The notes: generated from the letters alone by a model not told the origin. DNA of 64,000 nucleotides from an uncultured Allobosea sp. (GCF_945956895.1 NZ_CAMFJF010000002.1:186001-250000), one strand, 5' to 3'. Numbered from the stretch's first letter, positions 17,706-27,330 are shown. A program made the numbers and translations.

Positions 17706-18824
17706 ATGGGCCAGATCGCCGTTCCCTGCATGCTGATCCGCGGCGGCACCTCAAAGGGCGCCTATTTCCTACGCGACGACCTGCCGGCGGACGCCGCGGC
17801 GCGCGATGCCTTCCTGCTCGCCGTGATGGGTTCACCCGACAAGCGACAGGTCGACGGGCTCGGCGGCGCGCATCCGCTGACCAGCAAGGTCGCAATCGTC
17901 TCCCGATCGAGCGAGCCGGGCTGCGACATCGATTTCCTATTCGCGCAGGTCGGGATCGAGATGGCCAAGGTCGATACGACGCCGAATTGCGGCAACATCC
18001 TCGCCGGCATCGGCCCGTTCGCGCTGGCGCGCGGGCTTATCAAGGCGAGCGGCGCGCGCACGACCATCCGCGTCCGCACGATCAATACCGGCACGATCGC
18101 CGACCTCACCCTGGACACGCCCGATGGCGAGGCGAGCGCCGAGGGCAATGCGCGCATCGACGGGGTACCCGGCACCTCGGCGCCGATTGATATCGGCTTC
18201 CTGGATGCAGAGGGCTCGGTCTGCGGCGCGCTGCTGCCGACCGGCAATGTCGTCGATGTGATCGAGGGCGTGCCCTGCACGCTGATCGACAACGGCATGC
18301 CGGTGATCGTGATGCGGGCCGCCGATGTCGGGCGCAGCGGCTACGAGCCGCGCGAAGAGCTCGACAAGGATACGGAGCTGAAGGCGCGGATCGAGCGTAT
18401 CCGTCTCGCCGCCGGGCCGCTGATGAATCTCGGCGATGTCGCGAAGAAGGTCGTGCCGAAGATCGCGCTGGTCGCGCCGCCGCAGGCGGGAGGTTCAATC
18501 TGCACGCGCAGCTTCATCCCGCATGAATGCCACGCCTCGATCGGCGTCTTCGCCGCCGTGACGGTGGCGACCGCGGCGGCGCTGCCCGATTCGCCTGCCG
18601 CGTCCGTCGTCGTGATGCCCGAAGGGCGCGAGCGCTCGCTCTCGGTCGAGCATCCGACCGGGGAGTTCACGGTGACGCTCACGGTTGGCGGCACTGCCGA
18701 GCGGCCGGTGATCGAGCGGGCAGGACTTCTGCGCACCGCGCGCATCCTGATGGAAGGCCGCGCCTTCGTGCCGGCGAGTGTGATGGCGGCGCCTGCGGGC
18801 AGTGCTCGCCACGCCGCTGAATGA
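17706..18824 (+). CDS. galD: 4-oxalomesaconate tautomerase (PrpF family)
   Basis: 372 residues. GalD converts the keto and enol forms of 4-oxalomesaconate in the gallate pathway. The PrpF/GalD N-terminus is IAVPCMLIRGGTSKGAYFL, followed by DGLGGAHPLTSKVAIV and the NCGNILAGIGPFA motif with the conserved Cys (about residue 95). A second diaminopimelate-epimerase-like half carries HECHASIGVFAAVTVATA. The immediate linkage to GalB- and GalC-type genes supports GalD rather than an aconitate or methylaconitate isomerase. Confidence 0.85.
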   Translation: MGQIAVPCMLIRGGTSKGAYFLRDDLPADAAARDAFLLAVMGSPDKRQVDGLGGAHPLTSKVAIVSRSSEPGCDIDFLFAQVGIEMAKVDTTPNCGNILAGIGPFALARGLIKASGARTTIRVRTINTGTIADLTLDTPDGEASAEGNARIDGVPGTSAPIDIGFLDAEGSVCGALLPTGNVVDVIEGVPCTLIDNGMPVIVMRAADVGRSGYEPREELDKDTELKARIERIRLAAGPLMNLGDVAKKVVPKIALVAPPQAGGSICTRSFIPHECHASIGVFAAVTVATAAALPDSPAASVVVMPEGRERSLSVEHPTGEFTVTLTVGGTAERPVIERAGLLRTARILMEGRAFVPASVMAAPAGSARHAAE

Positions 18825-18846
18825 AATGAGAGAGGACCGAGCTGCC

Positions 18847-19572
18847 ATGGCGAACCTGCAGAAGACAGGTCTGGTGATCACAGCGCATCCCGGCGATTTC
18901 GTCTGGCGCGCGGGCGGCGCCATCGCGCTGCATGCCAGGCGCGGGGTGCGCGTGAAGATCCTCTGCCTGTCCTATGGCGAGCGCGGCGAGAGCCAGTTCG
19001 CCTGGAAGAAGGCCGGTGTCCGCATGGGGGACGTCAAGGCTCAGCGCCGCGCGGAGGCGGAGGTCGCGGCCGAACTGCTCGGCGCCGAGATCGAGTTCAT
19101 GGATGCCGGGGATTATCCGCTGCGGACCACGCCCGCGATGCTCGACCGCGCCATCGACATCTTCCACGAGCTCAACCCCAGCTTCGTGCTGACCCATGCG
19201 CTCGAAGACCCCTATAATGTCGACCACCCGGAGGCGACGCGCTTCGCGCAGGAGGCACGCATCATCGCGCAGGCCGCCGGGCACAAGCCCGATCCCGAGC
19301 GCGCCTATGCCGCCCCGCCGGTCTTCCTGTTCGAGCCGCACCAGCCCGAGCAGTGCAATTTCAAACCGAACGTCATCCTGAACATCGACGCGGTCTGGGA
19401 GCAGAAGCGCAAGGCCTTCGAGATCCTCGCCGCGCAGAAGCATCTCTGGGAGTACTACACCCGCGTCGCGCTGAACCGCGGCATGCAGGGCGGCCGGAAC
19501 TCCGGCAAGGCGATGACCTATGGCGAGGCCTATCAGCGGCTCTTCCCGGAAGCGCTGGAGGTGCTGGCATGA
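18847..19572 (+). CDS. galB: 4-oxalomesaconate hydratase (PIG-L/LmbE-like)
   Basis: 241 residues from the ATG at 18847. A PIG-L fold zinc enzyme: [21 protein letters not shown] carries the AHPxD-like motif, with Gly-Asp in place of the usual Asp-Asp. [22 protein letters not shown] carries the late metal histidines. GalB of Pseudomonas belongs to this family and hydrates 4-oxalomesaconate to 4-carboxy-4-hydroxy-2-oxoadipate. It overlaps galC by four bases, so the pathway order is preserved. A deacetylase role is less likely given the neighbours. Confidence 0.85.
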   Translation: MANLQKTGLVITAHPGDFVWRAGGAIALHARRGVRVKILCLSYGERGESQFAWKKAGVRMGDVKAQRRAEAEVAAELLGAEIEFMDAGDYPLRTTPAMLDRAIDIFHELNPSFVLTHALEDPYNVDHPEATRFAQEARIIAQAAGHKPDPERAYAAPPVFLFEPHQPEQCNFKPNVILNIDAVWEQKRKAFEILAAQKHLWEYYTRVALNRGMQGGRNSGKAMTYGEAYQRLFPEALEVLA

Positions 19573-20252
19573 CCCCCATCGTCATCCGCACGAAGAAGCG
19601 CGCGCCGGCCGCAGCGATGGCCGACCTCCGGGAACTCGGCGTCTCCACCACGCATGAGGCGATGGGGCGGTCCGGGCTGATGAAGCCCTATATGCGGCCG
19701 ATCTATCCGGGAGCGCAGATCGCCGGCGGGGCCGTAACCGTGCTCGCCCAGCCCGGCGACAACTGGATGATCCATGTCGCGATCGAGCAGGTGCAGCCCG
19801 GCGACGTGCTCGTCGTCGCCTGCACCACCGACAATACCGACGGCATGTTCGGCGATCTGCTCGCGACCTCGCTCAAGGCCCGCGGCGGCGCCGGCCTTAT
19901 CATCGATGCCGGAGCGCGCGACGTGCGGGTGCTGACCGAAATGGGCTTCCCCGTCTGGTCGCGCGCGATTTCGGCCAAGGGCACAGTCAAGGCGACGCCC
20001 GGCTCGGTCAATGTGCCGGTCGTCTGCGCCGGGGCGCTGGTCCATCCGGGCGATGTGATCGTCGCCGACGATGACGGCGTCGTGGTGGTGCCGCGATCGG
20101 AGGCGGAGGCCGTCGCAGCCGCCGGCCGCAAGCGCGAGGCGGCGGAGGAGGAGAAGCGCCGGCGCCTCGCCTCCGGCGAACTCGGGCTCGACATGTACGC
20201 AATGCGCGAAGGCCTTGCCAAGGCCGGCCTCGTCTATCGCGACGACGACTGA
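19569..20252 (+). CDS. galC: 4-carboxy-4-hydroxy-2-oxoadipate aldolase (RraA-like)
   Basis: 227 residues from the ATG at 19569; a longer overlapping frame is an artefact. This class II aldolase splits the C7 acid into pyruvate and oxaloacetate. RraA/HMG-aldolase features are [15 protein letters not shown], the [20 protein letters not shown] segment, [24 protein letters not shown] (active-site Arg and Asp) and [17 protein letters not shown]. It completes a GalD-GalB-GalC set. Confidence 0.87.
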   Translation: MTPIVIRTKKRAPAAAMADLRELGVSTTHEAMGRSGLMKPYMRPIYPGAQIAGGAVTVLAQPGDNWMIHVAIEQVQPGDVLVVACTTDNTDGMFGDLLATSLKARGGAGLIIDAGARDVRVLTEMGFPVWSRAISAKGTVKATPGSVNVPVVCAGALVHPGDVIVADDDGVVVVPRSEAEAVAAAGRKREAAEEEKRRRLASGELGLDMYAMREGLAKAGLVYRDDD

Positions 20253-20303
20253 GACCAAAACAACCGGCTTCGCAGAAAGCCGCAGCAGGGGAAGGAAACG
20301 ACG

Positions 20304-21479
20304 ATGACGCATCGCAGGATGGTACTCGGTAGCATGCTTGGGCTGGCTCTGGCCGCCTCGACGAGCGGGTTCGCACTGGCCCAGGAGCCGGTGAAGATCG
20401 GCCTGATCCTGCCGATGACCGGCCCCTTCGCCTCGACCGGCAAGCAGATCGACGCGGCCGTGAAGCTCTTCCTGGCGAAAGAAGGCGCCACCCATGGCGG
20501 GCGCAAACTCGAAGTGATCCTCAAGGACGATGCCGGCAATGCCGATGCGACGCGCCGGCTCGCGCAGGAACTGGTCGTCAACGACAAGGTCTCGGTGCTC
20601 GCCGGCTTCGGCCTGACGCCGCTCGCCATGGCGACCGCCCAGATCGCGACGCAGGCCAAGGTGCCGGAGGTCGTGATGGCGGCGGCGACCGCGACGATCA
20701 CCGAGGCTTCGCCCTATATCGTGCGGACCTCCTTCACCCTGCCGCAAGCTTCCGAGCCGATGGCGGACTGGGCCACCGCCAACGGCATCAGGAAGGTCTT
20801 CACCGTCGTCACGGACTACGGTCCGGGCATCGATGCCGAGACCTCCTTCGCCAACAAGTTCAAGGCGGCGGGCGGCACGGTCGAGAGCGTGCGCGTGCCG
20901 CTGCGCAACCCCGATTTCGCGCCCTTCCTCCAGCGCGTCTCCGAGGCCAAGCCCGATGCGCTCTTCGTCTTCGTGCCCTCCGGCGTCGGCGCGCAGTTCA
21001 TGAAGCAGTTCGTCGAGCGCGGGCTCGATAAGGCCGGTGTCAAGCTGATCGGCCCCGGCGATGTGGTCGATGACGACATCCTCGAGGGCATCGGCGACGT
21101 CGCGCTCGGCGCCATCACCACGCATCATTATTCGGCGGCGCATGACAGCCCGGCCAACAAGGCCTTCGTCGCGGCCTTCCAGAAGGCCAATCCCGGCATG
21201 CGGCCGAACTTCACGGCGGTCGGCGGCTATGACGGCATGAAGCTCATCGCGGGGGCGTTGGAGGCCACCAAGGGCGATGCCGGCGGCGACAAGCTGATCG
21301 CGGCGATGAAGGGCGCCGTTTGGGAGAGCGTGCGCGGGCCGGTGAAGATCGATCCCGATACCCGCGACATCATCCAGAACATCTATGTCCGCAAGACTGA
21401 GAAGGTCGGCTCCGAACTCCACAATGTCGAGTTCGCGACGATCAAGGACGTCAAGGACCCGGTGAAGGCCCGCAAGTGA
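20304..21479 (+). CDS. Liv-type ABC transporter substrate-binding protein, system 2
   Basis: 391 residues, with GGGGAAGGAAAC before the ATG. The signal peptide spans about 27 residues (LGSMLGLALAASTSGFALAQ). The type I periplasmic-binding fold begins EPVKIGLILPMTGPFASTGKQ. Its place between the gal-type enzymes and the Liv permeases suggests it binds the aromatic acid that feeds the pathway, for example a (methoxy)hydroxybenzoate, as inference. Confidence 0.86.
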   Translation: MTHRRMVLGSMLGLALAASTSGFALAQEPVKIGLILPMTGPFASTGKQIDAAVKLFLAKEGATHGGRKLEVILKDDAGNADATRRLAQELVVNDKVSVLAGFGLTPLAMATAQIATQAKVPEVVMAAATATITEASPYIVRTSFTLPQASEPMADWATANGIRKVFTVVTDYGPGIDAETSFANKFKAAGGTVESVRVPLRNPDFAPFLQRVSEAKPDALFVFVPSGVGAQFMKQFVERGLDKAGVKLIGPGDVVDDDILEGIGDVALGAITTHHYSAAHDSPANKAFVAAFQKANPGMRPNFTAVGGYDGMKLIAGALEATKGDAGGDKLIAAMKGAVWESVRGPVKIDPDTRDIIQNIYVRKTEKVGSELHNVEFATIKDVKDPVKARK

Positions 21480-21482
21480 AGA

Positions 21483-21576
21483 ACCGTCATTGCGAGGAGC
21501 GTGAGCTCCGAAGCAATCCAGGGGCGGCCGCGCTCTACGTCCCCCTGGATTGCTTCGCTGCGCTCGCAATGACGGC
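21483..21576. repeat. Palindromic intergenic repeat, CAATCCAGGGG family, copy 1
   Basis: CCGTCATTGCGAGGAGCGTG, GCAATCCAGGGG, then CCCCTGGATTGCTTCG and CGCAATGACGG form a long hairpin between livK and livH of the second Liv system. It parallels the location of the other repeat family in system 1. Confidence 0.8.
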
Positions 21577-21630
21577 AGCTCGTGCGATCAAGACGGGCCC
21601 GGCTTTTCAAGCAGAGCGGATGAAGGACGC

Positions 21631-22488
21631 ATGCTGACCATCCTGTTCGACGGCATCGCCTATGGCATGGTGCTCTTCGTCCTCGGCTGCGGGCTCTCCG
21701 TGACGATGGGGTTGATGAACTTCGTCAATCTCGCCCATGGCGCCTTCGCGATGCTTGGCGGCTATGTCGCCGTGCAGGCGATGCAGCGGCTCGGCGTGCC
21801 GTTCCTGGCAACCCTGCCGCTCGCTTTCCTGGCGGCGGCGCTGGTCGGGATCGTGCTGGAGCGGCTGATCTACCGGCCGATGTATGCCAAGAGCCATCTC
21901 GACCAGGTGATGTTCTCGATCGGACTGGTCTTCATGGCGGTCGCCGGCACGGACTGGCTGATGGGCTCGACCCAGCAGTTCATCCGTCTGCCGGCCTGGC
22001 TGCAGGGGCGCTTCGAGATCGCCGGCATCGGCATCGGCCGCTACCGACTCTTCGTCATCGTGGTCTGCGGTCTGCTCGCGGTCTCGCTGCAATGGGGCTT
22101 CGCCCATACCCGCTTCGGCAGCCGCCTGCGCGCCGCCGTCGACGATGCGCGCGTGGCGCGCGGGCTCGGCATCCCGGTCAACCGGCTTTTCGCACTCACC
22201 TTCGCGCTGGGCTGCGGACTTGCCGGCTTCGGCGGTGCGCTCGGCATCGAATTGATGGGCCTCGACCCGAGCTTCCCGCTGAAATTCATGATCTACTTCC
22301 TGATCGTCGTGACCGTCGGCGGCACGTCCAGCATCACCGGGCCGTTCTTCGCCGCGATGCTGCTCGGCGTGGCCGATGTCGTCGGCAAATATCTCGTGCC
22401 GCAGGTCGGTGCCTTCATCATCTATGCGCTGATGGTCGTGCTGCTGATCACCCGCCCGCACGGGCTCTTCGCGAGGGCGCGGGCATGA
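21631..22488 (+). CDS. Liv-type ABC transporter permease (LivH-like), system 2
   Basis: 285 residues from the ATG at 21631; an upstream frame to 21550 runs through the repeat. LivH signature: GLMNFVNLAHGAFAMLGGYVA, and VVTVGGTSSITGPFFAAMLLGVADV late in the protein. About eight membrane segments. The stop overlaps the livM start (ATGA). Confidence 0.88.
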   Translation: MLTILFDGIAYGMVLFVLGCGLSVTMGLMNFVNLAHGAFAMLGGYVAVQAMQRLGVPFLATLPLAFLAAALVGIVLERLIYRPMYAKSHLDQVMFSIGLVFMAVAGTDWLMGSTQQFIRLPAWLQGRFEIAGIGIGRYRLFVIVVCGLLAVSLQWGFAHTRFGSRLRAAVDDARVARGLGIPVNRLFALTFALGCGLAGFGGALGIELMGLDPSFPLKFMIYFLIVVTVGGTSSITGPFFAAMLLGVADVVGKYLVPQVGAFIIYALMVVLLITRPHGLFARARA

Positions 22489-23492
22489 GGGCCGAGACTT
22501 TCGACACCAAAGTCAGGCAAGCACTCTATGCCGGCCGCCGCTGGCACCCGGCCGAGATCACCTTCTGGTTCCTGGCCTTCGCCGCCTTCCTGCTGTTCCC
22601 GCGCAACCTGCTGCTGCTCAACGAGATCGCGATCCTCGCCCTGTTCGCGCTCTCGCTCGACCTGATCCTCGGCTATGTCGGCATCGTCTCGCTGGGGCAT
22701 GCGGCCTTCCTTGGTATGGGCGCCTATGCGGCCGGCCTCTTCGCCAAGCATGTCGGCGGCGATCCGCTGGCCGGGCTTGCCGTCGGGATGGGCGCGGCCG
22801 GGCTGCTCGGCCTCGTCATCAGCCCGCTCGTGCTGCGCGGCACCGACCTGACGCGCCTGATGATCACGCTCGGCGTCGCGTTGATCCTTTTCGAGCTCGC
22901 GAATTCCTTCGGCTCGCTCACCGGCGGCGCCGACGGCCTGCAAGGCATCGTGATGACACCGGTGCTTGGCCTGTTCGACTTCGATATCTTCGGGCGCACG
23001 GCCTATCTCTATTCGCTCAGCGTGCTCTTCCTGCTGTTCCTGATCGCAAGGCGGGTGGTCCATTCGCCCTTCGGCCTCTCGCTCCGCGCCATCCGCGACA
23101 ATCCGCTGCGCGCCTCGGCCTCGGGCGTGCCGAACGGGCGCCGCCTCGCCGCCGCCTATACGCTCGCTGCCGCTTATGCGGGAGCAGCCGGCGCCCTCCT
23201 CGCCCAAACCACGCAATTCGTCTCGCTGGACGTGCTCGATTTCCACCGTTCGGCCGATCTGATGCTGGTGCTGATCATCGGCGGCGCCGGCTATCTCTAT
23301 GGCGGGCTCGTCGGCGCCATCGCCTTCAAGCTGCTGCAGGACGCGATCGCGACCTTAACGCCGCAATACTGGATGTTCTGGATCGGGCTCTTCCTCGTAC
23401 TCTTCGTGCTCGGCGGGCGCGAGATCATCCATGGCGGGGTCAAGGTCGTGGCCCGGCGCCTTGCTGCCCTCGGCAAGGGACGCGCCCGATGA
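22485..23492 (+). CDS. Liv-type ABC transporter permease (LivM-like), system 2
   Basis: 335 residues. The hydrophobic core carries ALSLDLILGYVGIVSLGHAA and the coupling loop LRAIRDNPLRASASGVP; the late GGAGYLYGGLVGAIAFKLLQD is the conserved LivM segment. The start overlaps livH by four bases and the end overlaps livG by four. Confidence 0.88.
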   Translation: MRAETFDTKVRQALYAGRRWHPAEITFWFLAFAAFLLFPRNLLLLNEIAILALFALSLDLILGYVGIVSLGHAAFLGMGAYAAGLFAKHVGGDPLAGLAVGMGAAGLLGLVISPLVLRGTDLTRLMITLGVALILFELANSFGSLTGGADGLQGIVMTPVLGLFDFDIFGRTAYLYSLSVLFLLFLIARRVVHSPFGLSLRAIRDNPLRASASGVPNGRRLAAAYTLAAAYAGAAGALLAQTTQFVSLDVLDFHRSADLMLVLIIGGAGYLYGGLVGAIAFKLLQDAIATLTPQYWMFWIGLFLVLFVLGGREIIHGGVKVVARRLAALGKGRAR

Positions 23493-24241
23493 ACGCCGCC
23501 CTCCAGACCTTCGACCTCGTCAAAAACTTCGGCGGCATCACCGCAACCGACCATGTCGATTTCACGCTGGCGAAGGGCGCGCGCCATGCGCTGATCGGCC
23601 CGAACGGCGCCGGCAAGACCACCTTCATCAACCAGCTCACCGGCGTCCTGAAGCCGAGTGCGGGGCGCATCACATTGATGGGCGAGGAGATTACGGCGCT
23701 GCCGCGCGAGGCGCGGGTGAAGCGCGGGCTCGCCCGCACCTTCCAGATCAACCAGCTTTTCGCGACGATGACGCCACTGGAGATGATCGCGCTCGTCACC
23801 TCCGAACGTCTCGGAAGGGGCAGCCATGCCTTCCGGGCGCTCGATCGCGATCCGGAGCTGGTAAGCCAGGTTTCGGAGGTCCTGAACCGATTCCGGCTCG
23901 ACGACATCATGGACCGGACGATCGCGACCCTGCCCTATGGCAAGCAGCGCCAGATCGAGATCGCCGCCGCCTTCGCCGCGCGGCCTTCAGTGCTGCTGCT
24001 CGACGAGCCGGCGGCCGGCGTCCCGGAGGCCGAGCGCCGCGACTTGATGCAGACGGTCGCCGATCTGCCTGACGATGTCTCCGTGCTCTTGATCGAGCAC
24101 GACATGGACCTCGTCTTCCGCTTCGCGACGCGCATCACCGTGCTGGTCAATGGCCGCGTACTGGCGGAGGGCACACCGGAGGAGATGGCGCGCGCCCCTG
24201 CCGTCCGCGCGGCCTATCTCGGCGAGGACGCCCATGTCTGA
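23489..24241 (+). CDS. Liv-type ABC transporter ATP-binding protein (LivG-like), system 2
   Basis: 250 residues. Walker A is GPNGAGKTTFINQ, Q-loop RTFQINQLF, signature TLPYGKQRQIEIAAAFA (LPYGKQ in place of LSYGQQ) and Walker B VLLLDEPAAGVPEAE. The C-terminal AVRAAYLGEDAHV is typical of LivG. Overlaps the neighbours by four and eight bases. Confidence 0.88.
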   Translation: MNAALQTFDLVKNFGGITATDHVDFTLAKGARHALIGPNGAGKTTFINQLTGVLKPSAGRITLMGEEITALPREARVKRGLARTFQINQLFATMTPLEMIALVTSERLGRGSHAFRALDRDPELVSQVSEVLNRFRLDDIMDRTIATLPYGKQRQIEIAAAFAARPSVLLLDEPAAGVPEAERRDLMQTVADLPDDVSVLLIEHDMDLVFRFATRITVLVNGRVLAEGTPEEMARAPAVRAAYLGEDAHV

Positions 24242-24956
24242 CGCATCAAAGCCTGAGCTGCTCAAGATCGAGAAGCTGTGTGCCGGCTATGGCGAGGCGC
24301 AGGTGCTGTTCGACATCGACCTCACGCTCGCCGAGGGACATTCGCTAGCCCTGCTCGGCCGCAATGGCGTCGGCAAGACGACGCTGGTCAACAGCATCAT
24401 CGGAGTCACCCGCCGACGCGGCGGGCGGATCGTGCTCGCCGGGCGCGACCTGACCACCGCCTCGCCCGAGCAGCGGGCGCATGCCGGCATCGGCTGGGTG
24501 CCGCAGGAGCGCAATATCTTCAAGTCGCTGACGGTGCTGGAGAACCTGACGGCGGTCGCCAAGCCGGGGCTATGGGATGTCGCTCGCGTCTTCCGCATGT
24601 TTCCGCGTTTGGCGGAGCGGAAAACCAATCTCGGCAACCAACTCTCGGGTGGCGAGCAGCAGATGCTGGCGATCGGCCGGGCGCTGATGCTGAACCCGAA
24701 GCTGCTGCTGCTCGACGAACCGACCGAAGGGCTTGCCCCGATCATCGTCGAGGAACTGCTGCGAGCGCTGAAGGCTCTGTTCCGCGAGGAAGGACTTGCG
24801 GCAATCGTGATCGAGCAGCACGCCCGAAAAATCCTTGAACTGACGGATGATGCAATCGTGCTCGAACGCGGCCGCATCGTCCTCGCCGAGCGCAGCGCGA
24901 CGCTCATCGCCGAGCCCGGACGGCTCGAACACCATCTCGGCCTCGCCGCCGCCTGA
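24234..24956 (+). CDS. Liv-type ABC transporter ATP-binding protein (LivF-like), system 2
   Basis: 240 residues from the ATG at 24234. Walker A is GRNGVGKTTLVNS, signature QLSGGEQQMLAIGRALM, Walker B LLLLDEPTEGLAPIIVE. It is the last transporter gene, 25 bp before the MetE-like gene. Confidence 0.88.
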   Translation: MSDASKPELLKIEKLCAGYGEAQVLFDIDLTLAEGHSLALLGRNGVGKTTLVNSIIGVTRRRGGRIVLAGRDLTTASPEQRAHAGIGWVPQERNIFKSLTVLENLTAVAKPGLWDVARVFRMFPRLAERKTNLGNQLSGGEQQMLAIGRALMLNPKLLLLDEPTEGLAPIIVEELLRALKALFREEGLAAIVIEQHARKILELTDDAIVLERGRIVLAERSATLIAEPGRLEHHLGLAAA

Positions 24957-24981
24957 TCATCGAGAAACGAGAGGATACGTC

Positions 24982-26091
24982 ATGAGCCAGAGGACAAAGC
25001 CGCCGTTCCGGGGCGATATGGTCGGAAGCCTGCTGCGCAGCGCGCCGGTCAAGGAAGCCCGCGCCAAAGTCGCAGCCGGCGAGATGACGCAGGCCGAGCT
25101 GACCACGATCGAAGATGAGGAGATCAGGAAGCTCGTCCGCAAGCAGGAGGAGATCGGCCTGCAGGCGGTGACGGACGGCGAGTATCGCCGCGCCTTCTGG
25201 CATTTCGACTTTCTCGATGGCCTGACCGGCGTCACCACTTACGAGACCGACGCGGGCATCCAGTTCAAGGGCGTCGCCACCAAGGGCCACGGCATCCGCG
25301 TGACCGGCAAGCTCGACTTCCCGGCGGACCATCCGCATCTGGCCCATTTCAAGTTTCTGGCCTCAGTGACGAGCCGCGTGCCGAAGATGACCATCCCGAG
25401 CCCGTCCATGCTGCATTATCGCGGCGGGCGGAAGGCGATCGATCCGAGCGCCTATCTCAGGGTGGAGGACTATTACGACGATCTCGGCAAGGCCTACGCC
25501 AAGGCGATCAAGGCCTTTTACGACGCCGGCTGCCGCTACCTGCAGCTCGACGACACCAGCCTGTCCTATTTCTGCGATCCCGAGCAGAGGAAGATGCTCA
25601 GCGAGCGCGGCGACGATCCGGACAAGCTGATCTTCATCTATCGCGACGTGCTCAACGCCGCGCTGAAGGCCAAGCCGGCCGATATGCAGATCACCACCCA
25701 TACCTGTCGCGGCAACTTCAAATCGACCTTCATCGCATCCGGCGGCTACGAGCCGGTGGCCGACATGGTCTTCAACCAGATCGATGTCGACGGCTATTTC
25801 ATGGAATGGGACGATGACCGCTCCGGCGGCTTCGAGCCGCTGCGCTTCCTGCCCAAGGGCGACAAGCAGGTCGTGCTCGGCCTCGTCACCTCCAAGTTCG
25901 GGGAGATCGAAAGCAAGAACAATCTCAAGCGCCGGATCGAGGAAGCCGCGAAGTTCGCGCCCCTGGAGCAGCTCTGCCTGTCGCCGCAATGCGGCTTCGC
26001 CTCGACCGAGGAAGGCAATGTGCTGGCCGAGCACGAGCAATGGGCCAAGCTCTCGCGCATCCTCGAAGTCGCGAAGGAAGTCTGGGGATGA
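24982..26091 (+). CDS. Cobalamin-independent methionine synthase C-domain-like methyltransferase
   Basis: 369 residues from the ATG at 24982, with GAGAGGATAC upstream. The protein is a single (beta/alpha)8 barrel homologous to the C-terminal half of MetE, without the N-terminal half. The zinc site is complete by motif: His and Cys in ITTHTCRGNFKST, Glu in YFMEWDDDRSGG and Cys in LCLSPQCGFAS. The substrate-side VGSLLRS and TDGEYRRAFWHFDFL motifs match the stand-alone family (often called methionine synthase II). In a catabolic operon it may accept or transfer a methyl group released from an aromatic methyl ether or another methylated compound, rather than make methionine. That role is inference. 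Confidence 0.8.
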   Translation: MSQRTKPPFRGDMVGSLLRSAPVKEARAKVAAGEMTQAELTTIEDEEIRKLVRKQEEIGLQAVTDGEYRRAFWHFDFLDGLTGVTTYETDAGIQFKGVATKGHGIRVTGKLDFPADHPHLAHFKFLASVTSRVPKMTIPSPSMLHYRGGRKAIDPSAYLRVEDYYDDLGKAYAKAIKAFYDAGCRYLQLDDTSLSYFCDPEQRKMLSERGDDPDKLIFIYRDVLNAALKAKPADMQITTHTCRGNFKSTFIASGGYEPVADMVFNQIDVDGYFMEWDDDRSGGFEPLRFLPKGDKQVVLGLVTSKFGEIESKNNLKRRIEEAAKFAPLEQLCLSPQCGFASTEEGNVLAEHEQWAKLSRILEVAKEVWG

Positions 26092-26119
26092 AGCACACCG
26101 CGTTTCCAGAGAAACACGC

Positions 26120-26216
26120 GTCATCCCGGACGCAGCGAAGCGGAGATCCGGGATCCATGCCTGAACCTCAATCGGAAGCGCTCCGGCATGGATCCCGGGT
26201 CAAGCCCGGGATGACC
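26120..26216. repeat. Palindromic intergenic repeat, GATCCCGG family, copy D
   Basis: Very close to copy A at 3061, including the shared AGCGAAGCGGAGATCCGGGA and GGATCCCGGGTCAAGCCCGG arms. It separates the MetE-like gene from the dioxygenase gene and fills that 169-bp gap. Confidence 0.8.
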
Positions 26217-26260
26217 CGATGGTTCCGGCAAAAACTTGCTCGCTCTAAAGGACATCAGAC

Positions 26261-27214
26261 ATGAGCGCCGAGCCCTGTTTCGACATCGCCCATCTCGGTC
26301 ATGTCGAACTCTTCACCAACAAGCCCGAGGCCAGCCTCGATTTCTTCGTCAATATCTTCGGGCTGACGGAGAGCGGGCGTGAGGGCGATTCCGTCTATCT
26401 GCGCGCCTGGGACGATTACGAGTTCCACACGCTGAAGCTGACCGCGTCGAACACCACGGGCGTCGGCCATATCGGCTATCGCGCCACGAGCGAGGCAGCG
26501 CTCCTGCGCCGCGTCGCCGCGATCGAGGCGATGGGCGCTGGCATCGGCTGGAGCGAGGGCGACCTCGGCCACGGCCGGGCCTATCGCTTCCGCGACCCGG
26601 ACGGCCATGTCTTCGAGATCTATTTCGACACCAGCAAATATGTCGCGCCCGAGGGCGAGCGGCCGGCGCTGAAGAACCAGGCGCAACGCAACCATGGCCG
26701 CGGCTGCGCGGTTCGCCGGATCGACCATGTCAACCTGCTGGCGCAGGATGTCGCGGTGATCCGCGATTTCATGCCGAAGGCGCTGGGCAGCCGCGTCACC
26801 GAGCAGATCGTGCTGGATTCAGGCGAGGTCGGCGGCTGCTGGTTCACCGTCAACAACAAGAGCTACGACATCGCCTATACCCGCGACCACACCAAGGCCG
26901 AAGGACGCTTCCACCACGTCACCTATGCGGTCGACCAGCGCGAGCACATCCTGGAGGCGGCCGACCTCTTCCTGGAGAACGGCGTCTTCATCGAGACCGG
27001 GCCGCACAAGCACGCCGTGCAGCAGACCTTCTTCCTCTATGTCTACGAGCCTGCCGGGAACCGCGTCGAGATCGCCAATGCCGGCGCGCGACTGATCCTC
27101 GATCCGGACTGGCAGACGGTGACCTGGACCGAGACCGAGCGAAAGAAGGGGCAGGCCTGGGGGCTCAAGACGATCGAGAGCTTCCACACGCATGGCACGC
27201 CGCCGGTGGCATAG
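26261..27214 (+). CDS. VOC-family type I extradiol dioxygenase (catechol 2,3-dioxygenase-like)
   Basis: 317 residues with two VOC modules. Domain 1 starts DIAHLGHVELFTNKPEASLDFF; domain 2 starts VRRIDHVNLLAQDVAVIRDF. The Fe(II) ligands fit: His in RRIDHVNLL, His in RFHHVTYAVDQ and Glu in NRVEIANAGAR. The protein would cleave a catecholic ring meta to the hydroxyls. It closes the plus-strand operon. Its presence is notable because the GalBCD set normally follows a LigAB-type (type II) gallate dioxygenase, which is not seen here. Confidence 0.82.
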   Translation: MSAEPCFDIAHLGHVELFTNKPEASLDFFVNIFGLTESGREGDSVYLRAWDDYEFHTLKLTASNTTGVGHIGYRATSEAALLRRVAAIEAMGAGIGWSEGDLGHGRAYRFRDPDGHVFEIYFDTSKYVAPEGERPALKNQAQRNHGRGCAVRRIDHVNLLAQDVAVIRDFMPKALGSRVTEQIVLDSGEVGGCWFTVNNKSYDIAYTRDHTKAEGRFHHVTYAVDQREHILEAADLFLENGVFIETGPHKHAVQQTFFLYVYEPAGNRVEIANAGARLILDPDWQTVTWTETERKKGQAWGLKTIESFHTHGTPPVA

Positions 27215-27330
27215 CGCGTTTGCGGGTTCGATCAGAGCTGTTGCCTCCTCCAAGGCCGGACGGGTTTCGTCGCCTCAGGCCGCCCCTGGAGATGGACGCC
27301 GCCCCGCCTCGGAAGCGACTGCCGCCACCG

